Source: Burkholderiales bacterium RIFCSPLOWO2_12_FULL_61_40
GTDB taxonomy: Bacteria > Pseudomonadota > Gammaproteobacteria > Burkholderiales > Burkholderiaceae_C
Assembly: GCA_001770935.1 (NCBI GenBank)
Contig: MESI01000102.1
Location: 57,021-121,020, forward strand
Reading direction: 5' to 3'
Length of the DNA stretch: 64,000 nucleotides
In this document: positions 1-7,899 of the stretch, piece by piece
Layout of the letters: every line of letters starts with the position of its first letter
How positions within the stretch are numbered: position 1 is the first letter of the stretch
Program-made: the position numbers and the translations under genes
Notes under the pieces: generated by a model
What the model was told of the DNA's origin: nothing
The model's input: the letters and a program-made list of their open reading frames with translations, nothing else
Databases searched by the model: none

Positions 1-924
1 CAATCCGTCTCCAAAGCCTATCCGTCACCCCGTGGCCCCAAAGGCAGCACCTTTTTAGCATTGGACGGTGTCAGCCTCGATATTGAAGAGGGCGAGTTCT
101 TTGGTCTGCTCGGCCCCAATGGCGCCGGCAAGACCACCATGATCAGCATCCTGGCGGGCCTTACGCGCGCCAACAGCGGCAGTGTCAGCGTGTTGGGCAG
201 TGATGTGCAGAAGGACTTTGCGGCAGCCAGGCGCAAACTGGGCGTGGTGCCGCAAGAGTTGGTGTTTGACCCTTTTTTCAATGTGCGCGAGGCGCTGCGT
301 ATCCAGTCCGGCTATTTCGGTGTCAAAAACAATGACGCCTGGATTGACGAGTTGCTGGAGAGCCTGGGCCTGGCCGACAAGGCCCATGCCAATATGCGCC
401 AACTTTCGGGCGGCATGAAACGCCGGGTGCTGGTGGCGCAAGCCCTGGTGCACAAGCCCCCGGTGATCGTGCTGGACGAGCCTACGGCTGGTGTGGACGT
501 GGAGTTGCGCCAAACCCTGTGGCAGTTCATTGCCAAGCTCAACAAACAGGGCAGTACCGTACTGTTGACCACCCATTACCTGGAAGAGGCGGAGGCCTTG
601 TGTGGCCGCATCGCCATGCTCAAGACCGGGCGCATCGTGGCGCTGGACCGCACCAGCGAATTGCTCAAAGCGGCGTCCAGCAATGTGCTGCGCTTCAAGG
701 TCGATAGCGAACTGCCCAAGGCGCTGGCCGATCGGGCGCGCATTACCGGGCGCATAGTGCAGTTCCCTGCCCATGACGCACTGGAAATTGAGCGCTATCT
801 GGCCGCCGTGCGCGAAGCCGGGTTAAGCGCCCACGACGTGGAAATCCGCAAGGCCGATCTGGAAGATGTATTTCTGGATGTCATGACCCAAAACAAAGAT
901 TCAGTGCATGGAGTTTCGGCATGA
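1..924 (+). CDS. ABC transporter ATP-binding protein, YadG-like (5' end outside window)
   Basis: This is the nucleotide-binding subunit of an ABC-2 type exporter and would power the permease encoded next. The reading frame is open from base 1, so the true start lies upstream. Visible motifs are Walker A (GPNGAGKTT), the signature LSGGMKRR, Walker B (VIVLDEPTAGVD) and the switch histidine in LLTTHYLEE. The C-terminal part after the ATPase core resembles the DrrA/YadG regulatory tail. Its stop overlaps the permease start as ATGA, which indicates translational coupling. The substrate cannot be read from sequence. In related genomes this pair often follows the mla lipid-transport genes, but that region is outside the window. 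Confidence 0.93.
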   Translation, partial: QSVSKAYPSPRGPKGSTFLALDGVSLDIEEGEFFGLLGPNGAGKTTMISILAGLTRANSGSVSVLGSDVQKDFAAARRKLGVVPQELVFDPFFNVREALRIQSGYFGVKNNDAWIDELLESLGLADKAHANMRQLSGGMKRRVLVAQALVHKPPVIVLDEPTAGVDVELRQTLWQFIAKLNKQGSTVLLTTHYLEEAEALCGRIAMLKTGRIVALDRTSELLKAASSNVLRFKVDSELPKALADRARITGRIVQFPAHDALEIERYLAAVREAGLSAHDVEIRKADLEDVFLDVMTQNKDSVHGVSA

Positions 925-1676
925 CCGGCTGGAAAGCACTGCTGTACAAAGAAGTTTTGCGGTTCTGGCGGGTTGCCTTCCAGACCATTGCGGGGCCGGT
1001 GCTCACCGCCATGCTGTACCTGCTGATTTTCGGCCACGCGCTGGAGGCCCACGTCAAGGTTTATGACCAGGTCAGCTACACCGCCTTTCTGGTGCCGGGC
1101 CTGGCCATGATGAGTGTGTTGCAAAACGCCTTTGCCAACAGCTCGTCTTCGCTCATCATGAGCAAGGTGATGGGCAATCTGGTGTTTTTGCTGCTCACGC
1201 CCCTGTCGTATATGCACTGGTTCGTCGCCTACGTGGGCGCTGCGGTGATCCGCGGTTTGGTGGTGGGTATTGGCGTATTTGCGGTGTCTGCTTTTTTCAC
1301 CGACATCAGTTTTGTAGCACCCCTGTGGATTCTGGCGTTTTCCGTGATGGGGGCTGCGCTCATGGGCACCCTGGGCCTGATTGCCGGTTTGTGGGCCGAA
1401 AAGTTTGACCAGTTGGCGGCGTTCCAGAACTTTGTGGTCATGCCCATGACCTTTTTGAGCGGCGTGTTTTATTCCATCCATTCCTTGCCTGCGTTCTGGC
1501 AGGGAGTAAGTCACTTCAACCCGTTTTTTTACATGATTGACGGATTTCGTTACGGTTTTTTCGGCGCGAGTGACGTGTCGCCCTGGCTGAGCCTGGGTGT
1601 GGTGGGCCTCGCACTGCTGGCCGTCAGTGCGATCGGTATCCAACTGCTGCGCACCGGCTACAAAATCCGCAGCTAA
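921..1676 (+). CDS. ABC-2 type transporter permease, YadH-like
   Basis: A 251-residue integral inner-membrane protein, the partner of the preceding ATPase. It has about six hydrophobic segments, the conserved region LVPGLAMMSVLQNAF and the late block MPMTFLSGVFYSI that is typical of ABC2_membrane (DrrB/NodJ/YadH) proteins. The start codon overlaps the ATPase stop. The cargo is unknown; YadGH-type systems are thought to move lipids, polysaccharides or drugs. The family call is firm and the substrate is left open. Confidence 0.9.
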   Translation: MTGWKALLYKEVLRFWRVAFQTIAGPVLTAMLYLLIFGHALEAHVKVYDQVSYTAFLVPGLAMMSVLQNAFANSSSSLIMSKVMGNLVFLLLTPLSYMHWFVAYVGAAVIRGLVVGIGVFAVSAFFTDISFVAPLWILAFSVMGAALMGTLGLIAGLWAEKFDQLAAFQNFVVMPMTFLSGVFYSIHSLPAFWQGVSHFNPFFYMIDGFRYGFFGASDVSPWLSLGVVGLALLAVSAIGIQLLRTGYKIRS

Positions 1677-1696
1677 CCCTTTCTCCTTAATTTGCC

Positions 1697-1939
1697 ATGA
1701 CCGCTGAAGAACTCCAATCGCTCATCACCGCAGGCCTGCCTTGCGAACACTGCCAGACCGAGGGCGATGGCCGCCACTGGTACGCCACCATCGTCTCCAC
1801 CGCGTTTGAAGGCAAACGCCTGATCCAGCGCCACCAGCAGGTGTATGCCACCATGGGGGGGCGCATGCAAAGTGACGAGGTGCATGCACTGTCCATGAAA
1901 ACCTTCACCCCGGCCGAATGGGCCAAGCAGCAAGACTGA
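1697..1939 (+). CDS. BolA/IbaG family protein
   Basis: An 80-residue single-domain BolA-like protein. The family has a KH-like fold and partners monothiol glutaredoxins in iron-sulfur cluster handling. The central block ending VYATMGGRM and the following [13 protein letters not shown] match the conserved C-terminal half (usual form HALSIKTYTP). C16 and C19 lie in the N-terminal part. It sits 20 bases after the permease gene and 17 bases before murA. The same order, bolA-murA, is common in proteobacteria (IbaG type), so IbaG is a likelier orthologue than BolA itself. Confidence 0.9.
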   Translation: MTAEELQSLITAGLPCEHCQTEGDGRHWYATIVSTAFEGKRLIQRHQQVYATMGGRMQSDEVHALSMKTFTPAEWAKQQD

Positions 1940-1956
1940 GCACCCGAAAAAAACCT

Positions 1957-3222
1957 ATGGACAAATTATTGATTCGTGGTGGTCGCCAGTTGTCTGGTGA
2001 TGTGCTCATTTCCGGTGCCAAAAACGCCGCTTTGCCCGAGTTGTGCGCCACCTTGTTGACCGCAGAGCCGGTGACGTTGCGCAATGTGCCACGCCTGCAA
2101 GACGTGTCCACCATGCTCAAGCTCATCCGCAACATGGGTGTGCAGGTGGACCACAACCCGGATGGCACCGTGCGTGTGGATGCGGGCCAACTGAGTTCTC
2201 CCGAAGCGCCTTATGAGTTGGTGAAGACCATGCGGGCGTCGGTGCTGGCTTTGGGCCCCTTGCTGGCCCGCTTTGGCGAGGCCACCGTGTCCTTGCCCGG
2301 CGGCTGCGCCATCGGCTCGCGCCCGGTGGACCAGCATTTGAAAGGCCTGGCCGCTATGGGGGCTGAAATCGTGGTCGAGCACGGCTACATGATCGCCAAG
2401 CTGCCCAAGGGCCGTACCCGTTTGCACGGTGCACGCATCGCCACCGACATGGTGACCGTGACCGGCACCGAAAACTTTTTGATGGCCGCCGCGCTGGCCG
2501 AAGGCGAAACCATTCTGGAAAACGCAGCGCAGGAGCCCGAGATTCCCGATCTGGCGGAAATGCTGATTCAAATGGGCGCCAGGATCGAAGGCCACGGCAC
2601 CAGCCGCATCCGCATCCAGGGCGTGGAAGCCCTGCACGGCTGCACCCACCAGGTGGTGGCCGACCGCATTGAAACCGGTACTTTCCTGTGCGCCGTGGCC
2701 GCTACCGGCGGCGACGTGGTGCTCCAACATGGCCGCATCGACCATCTGGAAGCCGTGGTGGAGAAGCTGCGCGACGCCGGTGCCACGGTGACGGCGGTGG
2801 ACGGCGGTATCCGCGTGCAATCGCAAGGCCGTTTGAAGGCGCAGAGCTTTCGCACCACCGAATACCCGGGTTTTCCCACCGACATGCAGGCCCAGTTCAT
2901 GGCGCTCAACTGCGTCTCCACGGGTTCGTCCATCGTGACCGAGACCATTTTTGAAAACCGCTTCATGCACGTCAACGAGCTGGTGCGTTTGGGTGCACAC
3001 ATCCAGATCGACGGCAAGGTGTCGGTGATTGAAGGCATTGAAAAGTTGTCGGGCGCCACCGTCATGGCGACCGATCTGCGGGCCTCTGCCAGCCTGGTGA
3101 TTGCCGGTCTGGTGGCCGAAGGAGAAACCGTGGTGGACCGCATTTACCACCTGGACCGCGGTTACGACCAGATGGAAGCCAAATTGCGCGGCATTGGCGC
3201 AGATATCGAAAGAATCAAATAG
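1957..3222 (+). CDS. murA: UDP-N-acetylglucosamine 1-carboxyvinyltransferase MurA
   Basis: This enzyme catalyses the first committed step of peptidoglycan synthesis: it transfers enolpyruvate from PEP to UDP-GlcNAc in the cytoplasm. The 421-residue length is normal. The substrate-binding SGAKNAALP is near residue 19, and the catalytic, fosfomycin-target cysteine is C117 in [13 protein letters not shown] longer frame begins at 1918, but the ATG at 1957 gives the canonical N-terminus MDKLLIRGG and is preceded by an A-rich stretch, so it was chosen. The gene lies between bolA and hisG. Confidence 0.97.
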   Translation: MDKLLIRGGRQLSGDVLISGAKNAALPELCATLLTAEPVTLRNVPRLQDVSTMLKLIRNMGVQVDHNPDGTVRVDAGQLSSPEAPYELVKTMRASVLALGPLLARFGEATVSLPGGCAIGSRPVDQHLKGLAAMGAEIVVEHGYMIAKLPKGRTRLHGARIATDMVTVTGTENFLMAAALAEGETILENAAQEPEIPDLAEMLIQMGARIEGHGTSRIRIQGVEALHGCTHQVVADRIETGTFLCAVAATGGDVVLQHGRIDHLEAVVEKLRDAGATVTAVDGGIRVQSQGRLKAQSFRTTEYPGFPTDMQAQFMALNCVSTGSSIVTETIFENRFMHVNELVRLGAHIQIDGKVSVIEGIEKLSGATVMATDLRASASLVIAGLVAEGETVVDRIYHLDRGYDQMEAKLRGIGADIERIK

Positions 3223-3223
3223 T

Positions 3224-3307
3224 GGCCCCCACGCTCGTCACTCCGTGTACTACGCTGCCCCCCGAGGGGGCTCTCGCGCCTTGGGGCGGCCCGGCGGCGC
3301 TCACGCC
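3224..3307 (+). repeat. GC-rich intergenic repeat between murA and hisG
   Basis: An 84-base spacer made of GC-rich sequence with the internal inverted repeat GCCCCCCGAGGGGGC, followed by a second GGCGGCCCGGCGG-like stretch. I recognise this type of sequence from intergenic regions of Comamonadaceae, but cannot confirm copy number here. A short look-alike (CCCCTTGAGGGG) occurs near 40318. It could form a hairpin in the mRNA between murA and hisG, and it leaves hisG with no obvious Shine-Dalgarno sequence. Confidence 0.5.
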
Positions 3308-3961
3308 ATGAAAGTCAACAACATGATTACCCTCGCTTTGTCCAAAGGCCGCATTTTTGAAGAAACCGTACCGCTGCTGAAAGCTGCCGGTATCGAAGTG
3401 CTGGACGACCCGGAAAAATCCCGCAAGCTGATTCTGGACACCAACCAGGCAGGCGTGCGCGTGCTGGTGGTGCGCGCCACCGATGTGCCCACCTATGTGC
3501 AGTACGGCGGGGCCGACCTGGGGATTACCGGCAAAGACACCTTGCTGGAGCACGGCAGCGACGGCCTGTACCAGCCGCTGGACCTGCAGATCGCCAAATG
3601 CCGCATCAGCGTGGCGGTGCGCGCCGACTTTGACTACGCCAACGCGGTCAAACAAGGCTCGCGTCTCAAAGTGGCGACCAAATACGTGGCGATTGCCCGC
3701 GAGTTTTTCGCCTCCAAGGGGGTGCACGTCGATTTGATCAAGCTCTACGGCAGCATGGAACTGGCTCCGCTGGTGGGCCTGGCCGACGCGATTGTCGATT
3801 TGGTATCCACCGGCAACACGCTCAAGGCCAACCACCTGGTCGAAGTGGAGCGCATCATGGACATCAGCTCGCGTCTGGTGGTGAACCAGGCCGCGCTCAA
3901 GCTCAAGCAAGAACCCATCCGCAAAATCATTGACGCTTTCGCAGGCGCCATTGGCAAATAA
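3308..3961 (+). CDS. hisG: ATP phosphoribosyltransferase, short form (HisG_S)
   Basis: First enzyme of histidine biosynthesis: it condenses ATP with PRPP. The protein is 217 residues, the short form lacking the C-terminal regulatory domain. Such enzymes work in a complex with the HisZ regulatory subunit, which is not in this window. The N-terminal block [14 protein letters not shown] and the PRPP-binding region [13 protein letters not shown] are clear. The frame is open far upstream, but the ATG at 3308 (MKVNN) gives a family-like N-terminus. The ATG at 3323 ([10 protein letters not shown]) is an equally plausible start. Confidence 0.96.
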   Translation: MKVNNMITLALSKGRIFEETVPLLKAAGIEVLDDPEKSRKLILDTNQAGVRVLVVRATDVPTYVQYGGADLGITGKDTLLEHGSDGLYQPLDLQIAKCRISVAVRADFDYANAVKQGSRLKVATKYVAIAREFFASKGVHVDLIKLYGSMELAPLVGLADAIVDLVSTGNTLKANHLVEVERIMDISSRLVVNQAALKLKQEPIRKIIDAFAGAIGK

Positions 3962-3969
3962 TCCCAATT

Positions 3970-3998
3970 CATTTGCTATGAAATTTATAGCTTCTCCC
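3970..3998 (-). repeat. Partial copy of the dispersed ~57-bp intergenic repeat
   Basis: The bases TTGCTATGAAATTTATAGCT match the terminal part of the repeat seen in full at 51062-51116 (TAGCTATTAAAAATATAGCT). Only one end of the element is present. The likely hisD ATG at 3978 and the next codons (MKFIAS) lie inside it, so this end appears to have been recruited as coding sequence. Confidence 0.45.
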
Positions 3999-5342
3999 GC
4001 CCGTCTTTCAACCGCTGACAGCCAATTTGATGCCCAATTCAAGGCGCGTCTGCACTGGTCCGCCGATGCCGATGCGGCCATTGAGCAGCGGGTGGCCGAC
4101 ATCCTGGCGGATGTGCAGCAGCGGGGCGATGCGGCGGTGCTGGAATACACCGCGCGGTTTGACGGGCTGCAAGCCGATTCCGTGCAGGCGCTGGAGTTGA
4201 CCCAAGGCGAACTCCAAGCGGCCTTTGATGCGCTTCCTGCCCCCCAGCGCGATGCGCTGCAAGCGGCGGCCAAGCGCGTGCGCAGTTACCACGAAGCGCA
4301 GAAAAAAGCCTGCGGCGAGTCCTGGAGCTACCGTGACGAGGATGGCACCTTGCTGGGCCAAAAAGTCACACCGCTGGACCGCGTGGGCATCTATGTGCCC
4401 GGTGGCAAGGCGGCGTACCCCTCCAGCGTGCTGATGAACGCCATTCCCGCCCATGTAGCCGGAGTGCAAGACATCATCATGGTGGTGCCCACTCCGGTGC
4501 GCGGCAGCATCGCCACGGGGGGCTCCGGTGCGGCGGCGGGTTTGCGCGGTGAGCGCAATGAGCTGGTGCTGGCGGCGGCCTATGTGGCGGGTGTGACCCG
4601 CGTCTTCACTATCGGCGGCGCGCAGGCGGTGGCTGCGCTGGCCTATGGTACGGCCACGATTCCGGCCGTCAACAAAATCACCGGCCCGGGCAACGCCTAT
4701 GTGGCCGCCGCCAAGCGCCGCGTCTTTGGTGCGGTCGGCATCGACATGATCGCCGGACCCAGCGAAATCCTGGTGTTGGCCGACGGCAGCACGCCGCCCG
4801 ACTGGGTGGCCATGGATTTGTTCAGCCAGGCCGAACACGACGAGCTGGCGCAAAGCATTTTGCTGTGTCCCGATGCCGCCTACCTCGACCAGGTGCAAGC
4901 GTCGATGGACCGCCTGTTGCCCGAGATGCCGCGCGCCGAGATCATTGCCAAGTCCCTCACCGGGCGTGGCGCGCTGATCCTCACCCGCAGCATGGAAGAG
5001 GCCTGTGAGATCAGCAACGCCATTGCGCCCGAGCATCTGGAAGTCTCCAGCCAGGATGCCCGCCGCTGGGAGCCTTTGCTCAAGCACGCTGGCGCCATCT
5101 TTCTGGGCGCCTACACCTCCGAGAGCCTGGGCGACTACTGTGCCGGTCCCAACCACGTGCTGCCCACGGCGGGGACGGCGCGTTTCTCCAGCCCGCTGGG
5201 CGTGTACGACTTCCAGAAGCGCTCCAGCCTGATTGAAGTCAGCGAAGCCGGTGCCCAGGTGCTGGGGACGATTGCCGCCGAACTGGCCTACGGTGAGGGT
5301 CTGCAAGCCCACGCCCGTGCTGCGGAAATGCGGCTGAAGTAA
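3978..5342 (+). CDS. hisD: Histidinol dehydrogenase
   Basis: Catalyses the last two oxidations of histidine biosynthesis, L-histidinol to L-histidine, with NAD and zinc. Hallmarks are [41 protein letters not shown], the zinc-region FSQAEHDE and the catalytic EHLEV. With the ATG at 3978 the protein is 454 residues, slightly longer than the usual 430-445. There is an extra glycine/alanine-rich stretch of about 16 residues after MVVPTP (bases ~4497-4547). The start is uncertain: a longer frame begins at 3930 inside hisG, and neither start has a good ribosome-binding site. Confidence 0.95.
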   Translation: MKFIASPARLSTADSQFDAQFKARLHWSADADAAIEQRVADILADVQQRGDAAVLEYTARFDGLQADSVQALELTQGELQAAFDALPAPQRDALQAAAKRVRSYHEAQKKACGESWSYRDEDGTLLGQKVTPLDRVGIYVPGGKAAYPSSVLMNAIPAHVAGVQDIIMVVPTPVRGSIATGGSGAAAGLRGERNELVLAAAYVAGVTRVFTIGGAQAVAALAYGTATIPAVNKITGPGNAYVAAAKRRVFGAVGIDMIAGPSEILVLADGSTPPDWVAMDLFSQAEHDELAQSILLCPDAAYLDQVQASMDRLLPEMPRAEIIAKSLTGRGALILTRSMEEACEISNAIAPEHLEVSSQDARRWEPLLKHAGAIFLGAYTSESLGDYCAGPNHVLPTAGTARFSSPLGVYDFQKRSSLIEVSEAGAQVLGTIAAELAYGEGLQAHARAAEMRLK

Positions 5343-5476
5343 GAACGGATGGTTTCATACGACCAAGCCGCATGAAACCTTTGTTTGCTTACCGGAATCC
5401 CCGCGCCATTGTGGGCATCGCGAACCATCAAGCAGCCCGGCATGGGCGGCGTTCAGAGCTGGACACTGCGCGGTCT

Positions 5477-5833
5477 ATGCGGGCTCTTTCCTGGCCTGCG
5501 GTGGCTTTGCTGCTGACCGGTGTCTTGCTTGCCAACACGTCTGCAGCCATGTCCCTGCGCGAACTCCGCACCCTGGCCAAGACCGACAAACAGGGCGACA
5601 ACTACGTGCACTACTACCTGGTGGGTGTGATGGAAGGGGCCTTGGAAGCCCATGCCCAGGATGTGCGTGCCGGTGCCGCCCCCACCATTTGCCTTAACGG
5701 CCGGCGCCTGGACCCCAGCATGGCCCAAGGCCTGTACGACACCGAACTCCAGCGCAACGCAGGCCTGTACGAAGCCGACATGCCTGCGCAGTGGGTGATG
5801 ACCCAGGCGCTGGTCACGGTCTACCCCTGTTAG
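5477..5833 (+). CDS. Secreted small protein, Rap1a/Tai-like
   Basis: A 118-residue protein with an N-terminal signal peptide (MRALSWPAVALLLTGVLL, probable cleavage near ANTSAA), so it is probably periplasmic. The mature part has a G-x-x-E motif (VGVMEGALEAH), a central cysteine in TICLNG and the terminal ...ALVTVYPC. This pattern resembles the Rap1a/Tai immunity-protein family, in which two cysteines form a disulfide. No type VI effector gene is adjacent, so an immunity role is only a family-based guess. The frame is open from 5372, but 5477 gives a proper signal sequence. It is the first gene of the block that separates hisD from hisC. Confidence 0.6.
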   Translation: MRALSWPAVALLLTGVLLANTSAAMSLRELRTLAKTDKQGDNYVHYYLVGVMEGALEAHAQDVRAGAAPTICLNGRRLDPSMAQGLYDTELQRNAGLYEADMPAQWVMTQALVTVYPC

Positions 5834-6039
5834 TGCCTAGCGGTTCTTTTTTATTTTTGGATTGATCAACCGCAAGGTGCACCGCACACCTCGGGCGGAA
5901 TATGGATGCGCGGGTTGCACAAGGAGCCGAAATTTTGGCGCACACCTGTACTCCCGCACCGCCGCGCCAAAGTGGGCTGCCGGGCGTGGCGGGGTCAATA
6001 CCCCAGGGCAAGCCAGATTCTCTCTTCAGGAGGTGCATC

Positions 6040-6447
6040 ATGTTAGGTGAAATGATCAGTGAAGGAAAAGGCAAAATTTCCGCGCTTCGGGTTTTGCCTT
6101 CCGAGGGTATGGGGCCACGGATGGAGGTGTCGTTCCAGGGCAGTGGCAAGTTGCTCGGGCAGGAAGTGACCGAGGTGGGGACCTACATCTCCACACTCAT
6201 GCCCAACGGAGTGCTCAATGGCAGCGGACAGGGTTTGGTCACGACCAAGAGTGGCGAAGTGGCGACCTGGACCGGCACCGGTGTCGGCAGGCCCACCGGA
6301 CGCGGCATGGCGGCGAGTTGGCGCGGGTCGATTTGCTACCAGACCACATCCCAAAGTTTGTCCGGGCTCAATAAAATTGCCGGTATTTTTGAACACGAAG
6401 TGGACGAGAACGGCAATACAACAGAAAAACTGTGGGAGTGGAAATAG
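6040..6447 (+). CDS. Conserved-looking hypothetical protein, glycine-rich beta-type
   Basis: I do not recognise this 135-residue protein. A strong Shine-Dalgarno (CAGGAGG near 6028) fixes the ATG at 6040. The sequence has no signal peptide or membrane segment. It is rich in G-x-G pairs (VSFQGSGKLLG, VLNGSGQGLV, WTGTGVGRPTG) spaced like beta-strands, and ends in a charged FEHEVDENGN...LWEWK. This suggests a small beta-barrel of the allene-oxide-cyclase or calycin type, which is inference only. It is followed 32 bases later by another small gene with its own good ribosome-binding site, so the two probably form an operon. Confidence 0.7.
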   Translation: MLGEMISEGKGKISALRVLPSEGMGPRMEVSFQGSGKLLGQEVTEVGTYISTLMPNGVLNGSGQGLVTTKSGEVATWTGTGVGRPTGRGMAASWRGSICYQTTSQSLSGLNKIAGIFEHEVDENGNTTEKLWEWK

Positions 6448-6479
6448 GCCGCGTGGCGTTTTGAATAGGAGTTCTTCTT

Positions 6480-6785
6480 ATGAAAATGCTACTGACGGTG
6501 GAAATCCCCCATGAACCCTTCAACTCGCTGGTGAAAAGCGGCAAAGCGGGTGAGACGATCGGGCATATCCTGGAAACCCTCAAGCCGGAGTTGGCGTATT
6601 TCACCGAGCAAGACGGGAAACGCGGCGGAATCTTCGTGATCAACGTGCAGAGTTCCTCGGATGTGCCCAGTTTTGCGGAGCCCTTTTTTCTCAACTTCCA
6701 GGCCGATTGCAAATTCCGGATTCTGATGAGCCCCGAGGACTTGAAGAAGTCCGGTTTGGAGGAACTCGGCAAAAAGTGGGCGTGA
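6480..6785 (+). CDS. Small conserved hypothetical protein, possible alpha/beta ferredoxin-like fold
   Basis: A 101-residue cytosolic protein starting MKMLLTVEIPHEPFN, with AGGAG 8-12 bases before its ATG. Features are a central ILETLKPELAYFTEQDGKRGG and a tail LMSPEDLKKSGLEELGKKWA. The size and strand/helix alternation look like a dimeric alpha/beta-barrel protein; similar proteins are sometimes loosely labelled pantothenate synthetase or DUF3303-like without proof. It follows the 135-residue hypothetical gene and faces a convergent uracil-DNA glycosylase-family gene across a hairpin. No function is assigned. Confidence 0.7.
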   Translation: MKMLLTVEIPHEPFNSLVKSGKAGETIGHILETLKPELAYFTEQDGKRGGIFVINVQSSSDVPSFAEPFFLNFQADCKFRILMSPEDLKKSGLEELGKKWA

Positions 6786-6811
6786 GATCCTTCTGGGATT
6801 CAAGCCCCATC

Positions 6812-6840
6812 GGGACACGGCCTGAGGGACGTGTCCCTTT
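6812..6840. terminator. Hairpin between convergent genes
   Basis: GGGACACG (6812-6819) pairs perfectly with CGTGTCCC (6830-6837) around a 10-base loop, followed by TTTCATTT. It lies between the stops of two convergent genes. The T-tract is only fair on the plus strand, so termination efficiency is uncertain. Confidence 0.6.
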
Positions 6841-7454
6841 CATTTGGGTGCACTGGCTGCGGCCCCTGCGCCGCTGTGGGCCAGCACCTCCTGCACGCGG
6901 GCCCGCAGCACGGGCAACAGTTCTGCTTCAAACCAGGGATTGCGCTGCAGCCAGAGGTTGTTGCGCGGGCTGGGGTGGGGCAGGGCGATGGTGTGCGGCC
7001 AGGTGCTGCGCCAGGACTGCACCACTTCGGTGACCGAGGTGCCCTGATCGGGCAGATGGTAGGCCTGCGCATACCGGCCAATGGCCAGCGTGAGTTCAAT
7101 ATTTTTCAGGTGCGCCAGCAAAGGCCCACGCCACGCGGGTGCACATTCGGGGCGGGGCGGCAGGTCGCCCGAACTGCCCGTGCCGGGAAAACAAAAGCCC
7201 ATGGGCACGATGGCCACTTGGCAGGCATCGTAAAACACCTCACGCGACATGCCCAGCCACATGCGCAGCCGTTCACCGCTGGCGTCGTTGAAGGGCACGC
7301 CAGTGGCGTGCACTTTGCGCCCCGGTGCCTGGCCCGCAATCAGCAGGCGGGCTTGCGGGTGGGCCTGGACCACGGGGCGGGGTCCCAAGGGCAAGTGGGC
7401 CGCACACCGTGTGCAGGCCCGAATCTCCGTCAGCAGGGTGGGAAGGGGTGTCAT
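6840..7454 (-). CDS. Uracil-DNA glycosylase family protein
   Basis: A 204-residue member of the uracil-DNA glycosylase superfamily (COG1573-like), predicted to act in base-excision repair or a related nucleic-acid role. The N-terminal CTRC resembles half of an Fe-S-binding cysteine set. Motif 1 is GQAPGRKVHATGVPF, followed by D-A-S-G-E-R-L-R. The C-terminal motif HPSPRNNLWLQRNPWF contains the conserved HPSPRN. The remaining cysteines do not clearly complete a four-Cys cluster, so an Fe-S cofactor is uncertain. It is the only reverse-strand gene within the histidine region and interrupts forward transcription there. Confidence 0.85.
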   Translation of the reverse strand: MTPLPTLLTEIRACTRCAAHLPLGPRPVVQAHPQARLLIAGQAPGRKVHATGVPFNDASGERLRMWLGMSREVFYDACQVAIVPMGFCFPGTGSSGDLPPRPECAPAWRGPLLAHLKNIELTLAIGRYAQAYHLPDQGTSVTEVVQSWRSTWPHTIALPHPSPRNNLWLQRNPWFEAELLPVLRARVQEVLAHSGAGAAASAPK

Positions 7455-7524
7455 CTTGGATGCCTGTGCGCGTGGGTATGGGGCAGGGATGTACCGGTAT
7501 TGTGCCGTGTTGGAATTTTGAATG

Positions 7525-7580
7525 AAATAGACCTCTAGCCCTTGTGGTTTAAGCGTAGATAGCTACTGAATCGATAGCAA
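7525..7580 (+). repeat. Dispersed ~57-bp intergenic repeat, copy 1
   Basis: This diverged copy has the family layout: AAATAGACCTCTAGCCC at the left, a central AAGCGTAGATAGCTACT and a right end GATAGCAA. It lies upstream of the vapBC genes. Other copies are at 10154, 13418, 41317, 45757 and, inverted, 51062. Confidence 0.6.
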
Positions 7581-7623
7581 TTGGCGGGTTGCATGCACTG
7601 CCCCAGATCTGTCTTTGATGAGG

Positions 7624-7674
7624 TTGAAATCACACGAAATTCGTGGTGCACTAATTTCGTGTATCATTTATCCC
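7624..7674 (+). promoter_or_regulatory. Probable autoregulatory operator/promoter of vapBC
   Basis: A perfect 10-base inverted repeat, ACACGAAATT (7632-7641) and AATTTCGTGT (7653-7662), flanks an 11-base spacer. A nested CACGAA-A-TTCGTG palindrome (7633-7645) adds a further half-site. A possible promoter is TTCGTG (7640-7645), 16 bases, then TATCAT (7662-7667), which would place transcription start almost at the vapB ATG (7675), a leaderless message. Ribbon-helix-helix antitoxins commonly repress such sites; that is inference here. Confidence 0.6.
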
Positions 7675-7899
7675 ATGAAAAACGTCACCATCACCGTGGA
7701 AGACGCCACCCTGGAATGGGTGCGCATCGAGGCGGCCAAGCGCAACACCAGCGTCTCGCGCCTGGTGGGGGAGATGCTGACCGACAAGATGCAGTTCGAT
7801 GACGCCTACGCCCGTGCCCAGCGCGAATGGGTGGCCGACACCTCCAGTTTTTCCTCGGGTGGCCAGCCCTATCCCCAGCGCGAGGTGGCCCGTGGCTAA
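7675..7899 (+). CDS. vapB: VapB-type antitoxin, ribbon-helix-helix family
   Basis: A 74-residue antitoxin of a VapBC module. The N-terminus MKNVTITVEDATLEWVRIEAAKRNTS... has the short beta-strand and helix of Arc/CopG ribbon-helix-helix DNA-binding domains. The rest is a flexible tail likely to wrap the toxin. The ATG at 7675 sits directly after a strong inverted repeat. The frame is open further upstream, but that would run through the operator. The gene ends inside the toxin start region (8-base overlap), typical of coupled synthesis. Confidence 0.85.
   Translation: MKNVTITVEDATLEWVRIEAAKRNTSVSRLVGEMLTDKMQFDDAYARAQREWVADTSSFSSGGQPYPQREVARG

Noticed and set aside
1966..3150. Long reverse-strand frame opposite murA
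   Set aside because: Histidine- and glutamine-rich translation with no family resemblance; it is the antisense shadow of a GC-rich gene.
3224..3307. murA-hisG spacer as a rho-independent terminator
   Set aside because: The hairpin has no T-tract, and hisG-hisD need transcription through it.
4008..5312. 434-codon reverse frame opposite hisD
   Set aside because: hisD is unambiguous; this frame is a mirror of its codon bias.
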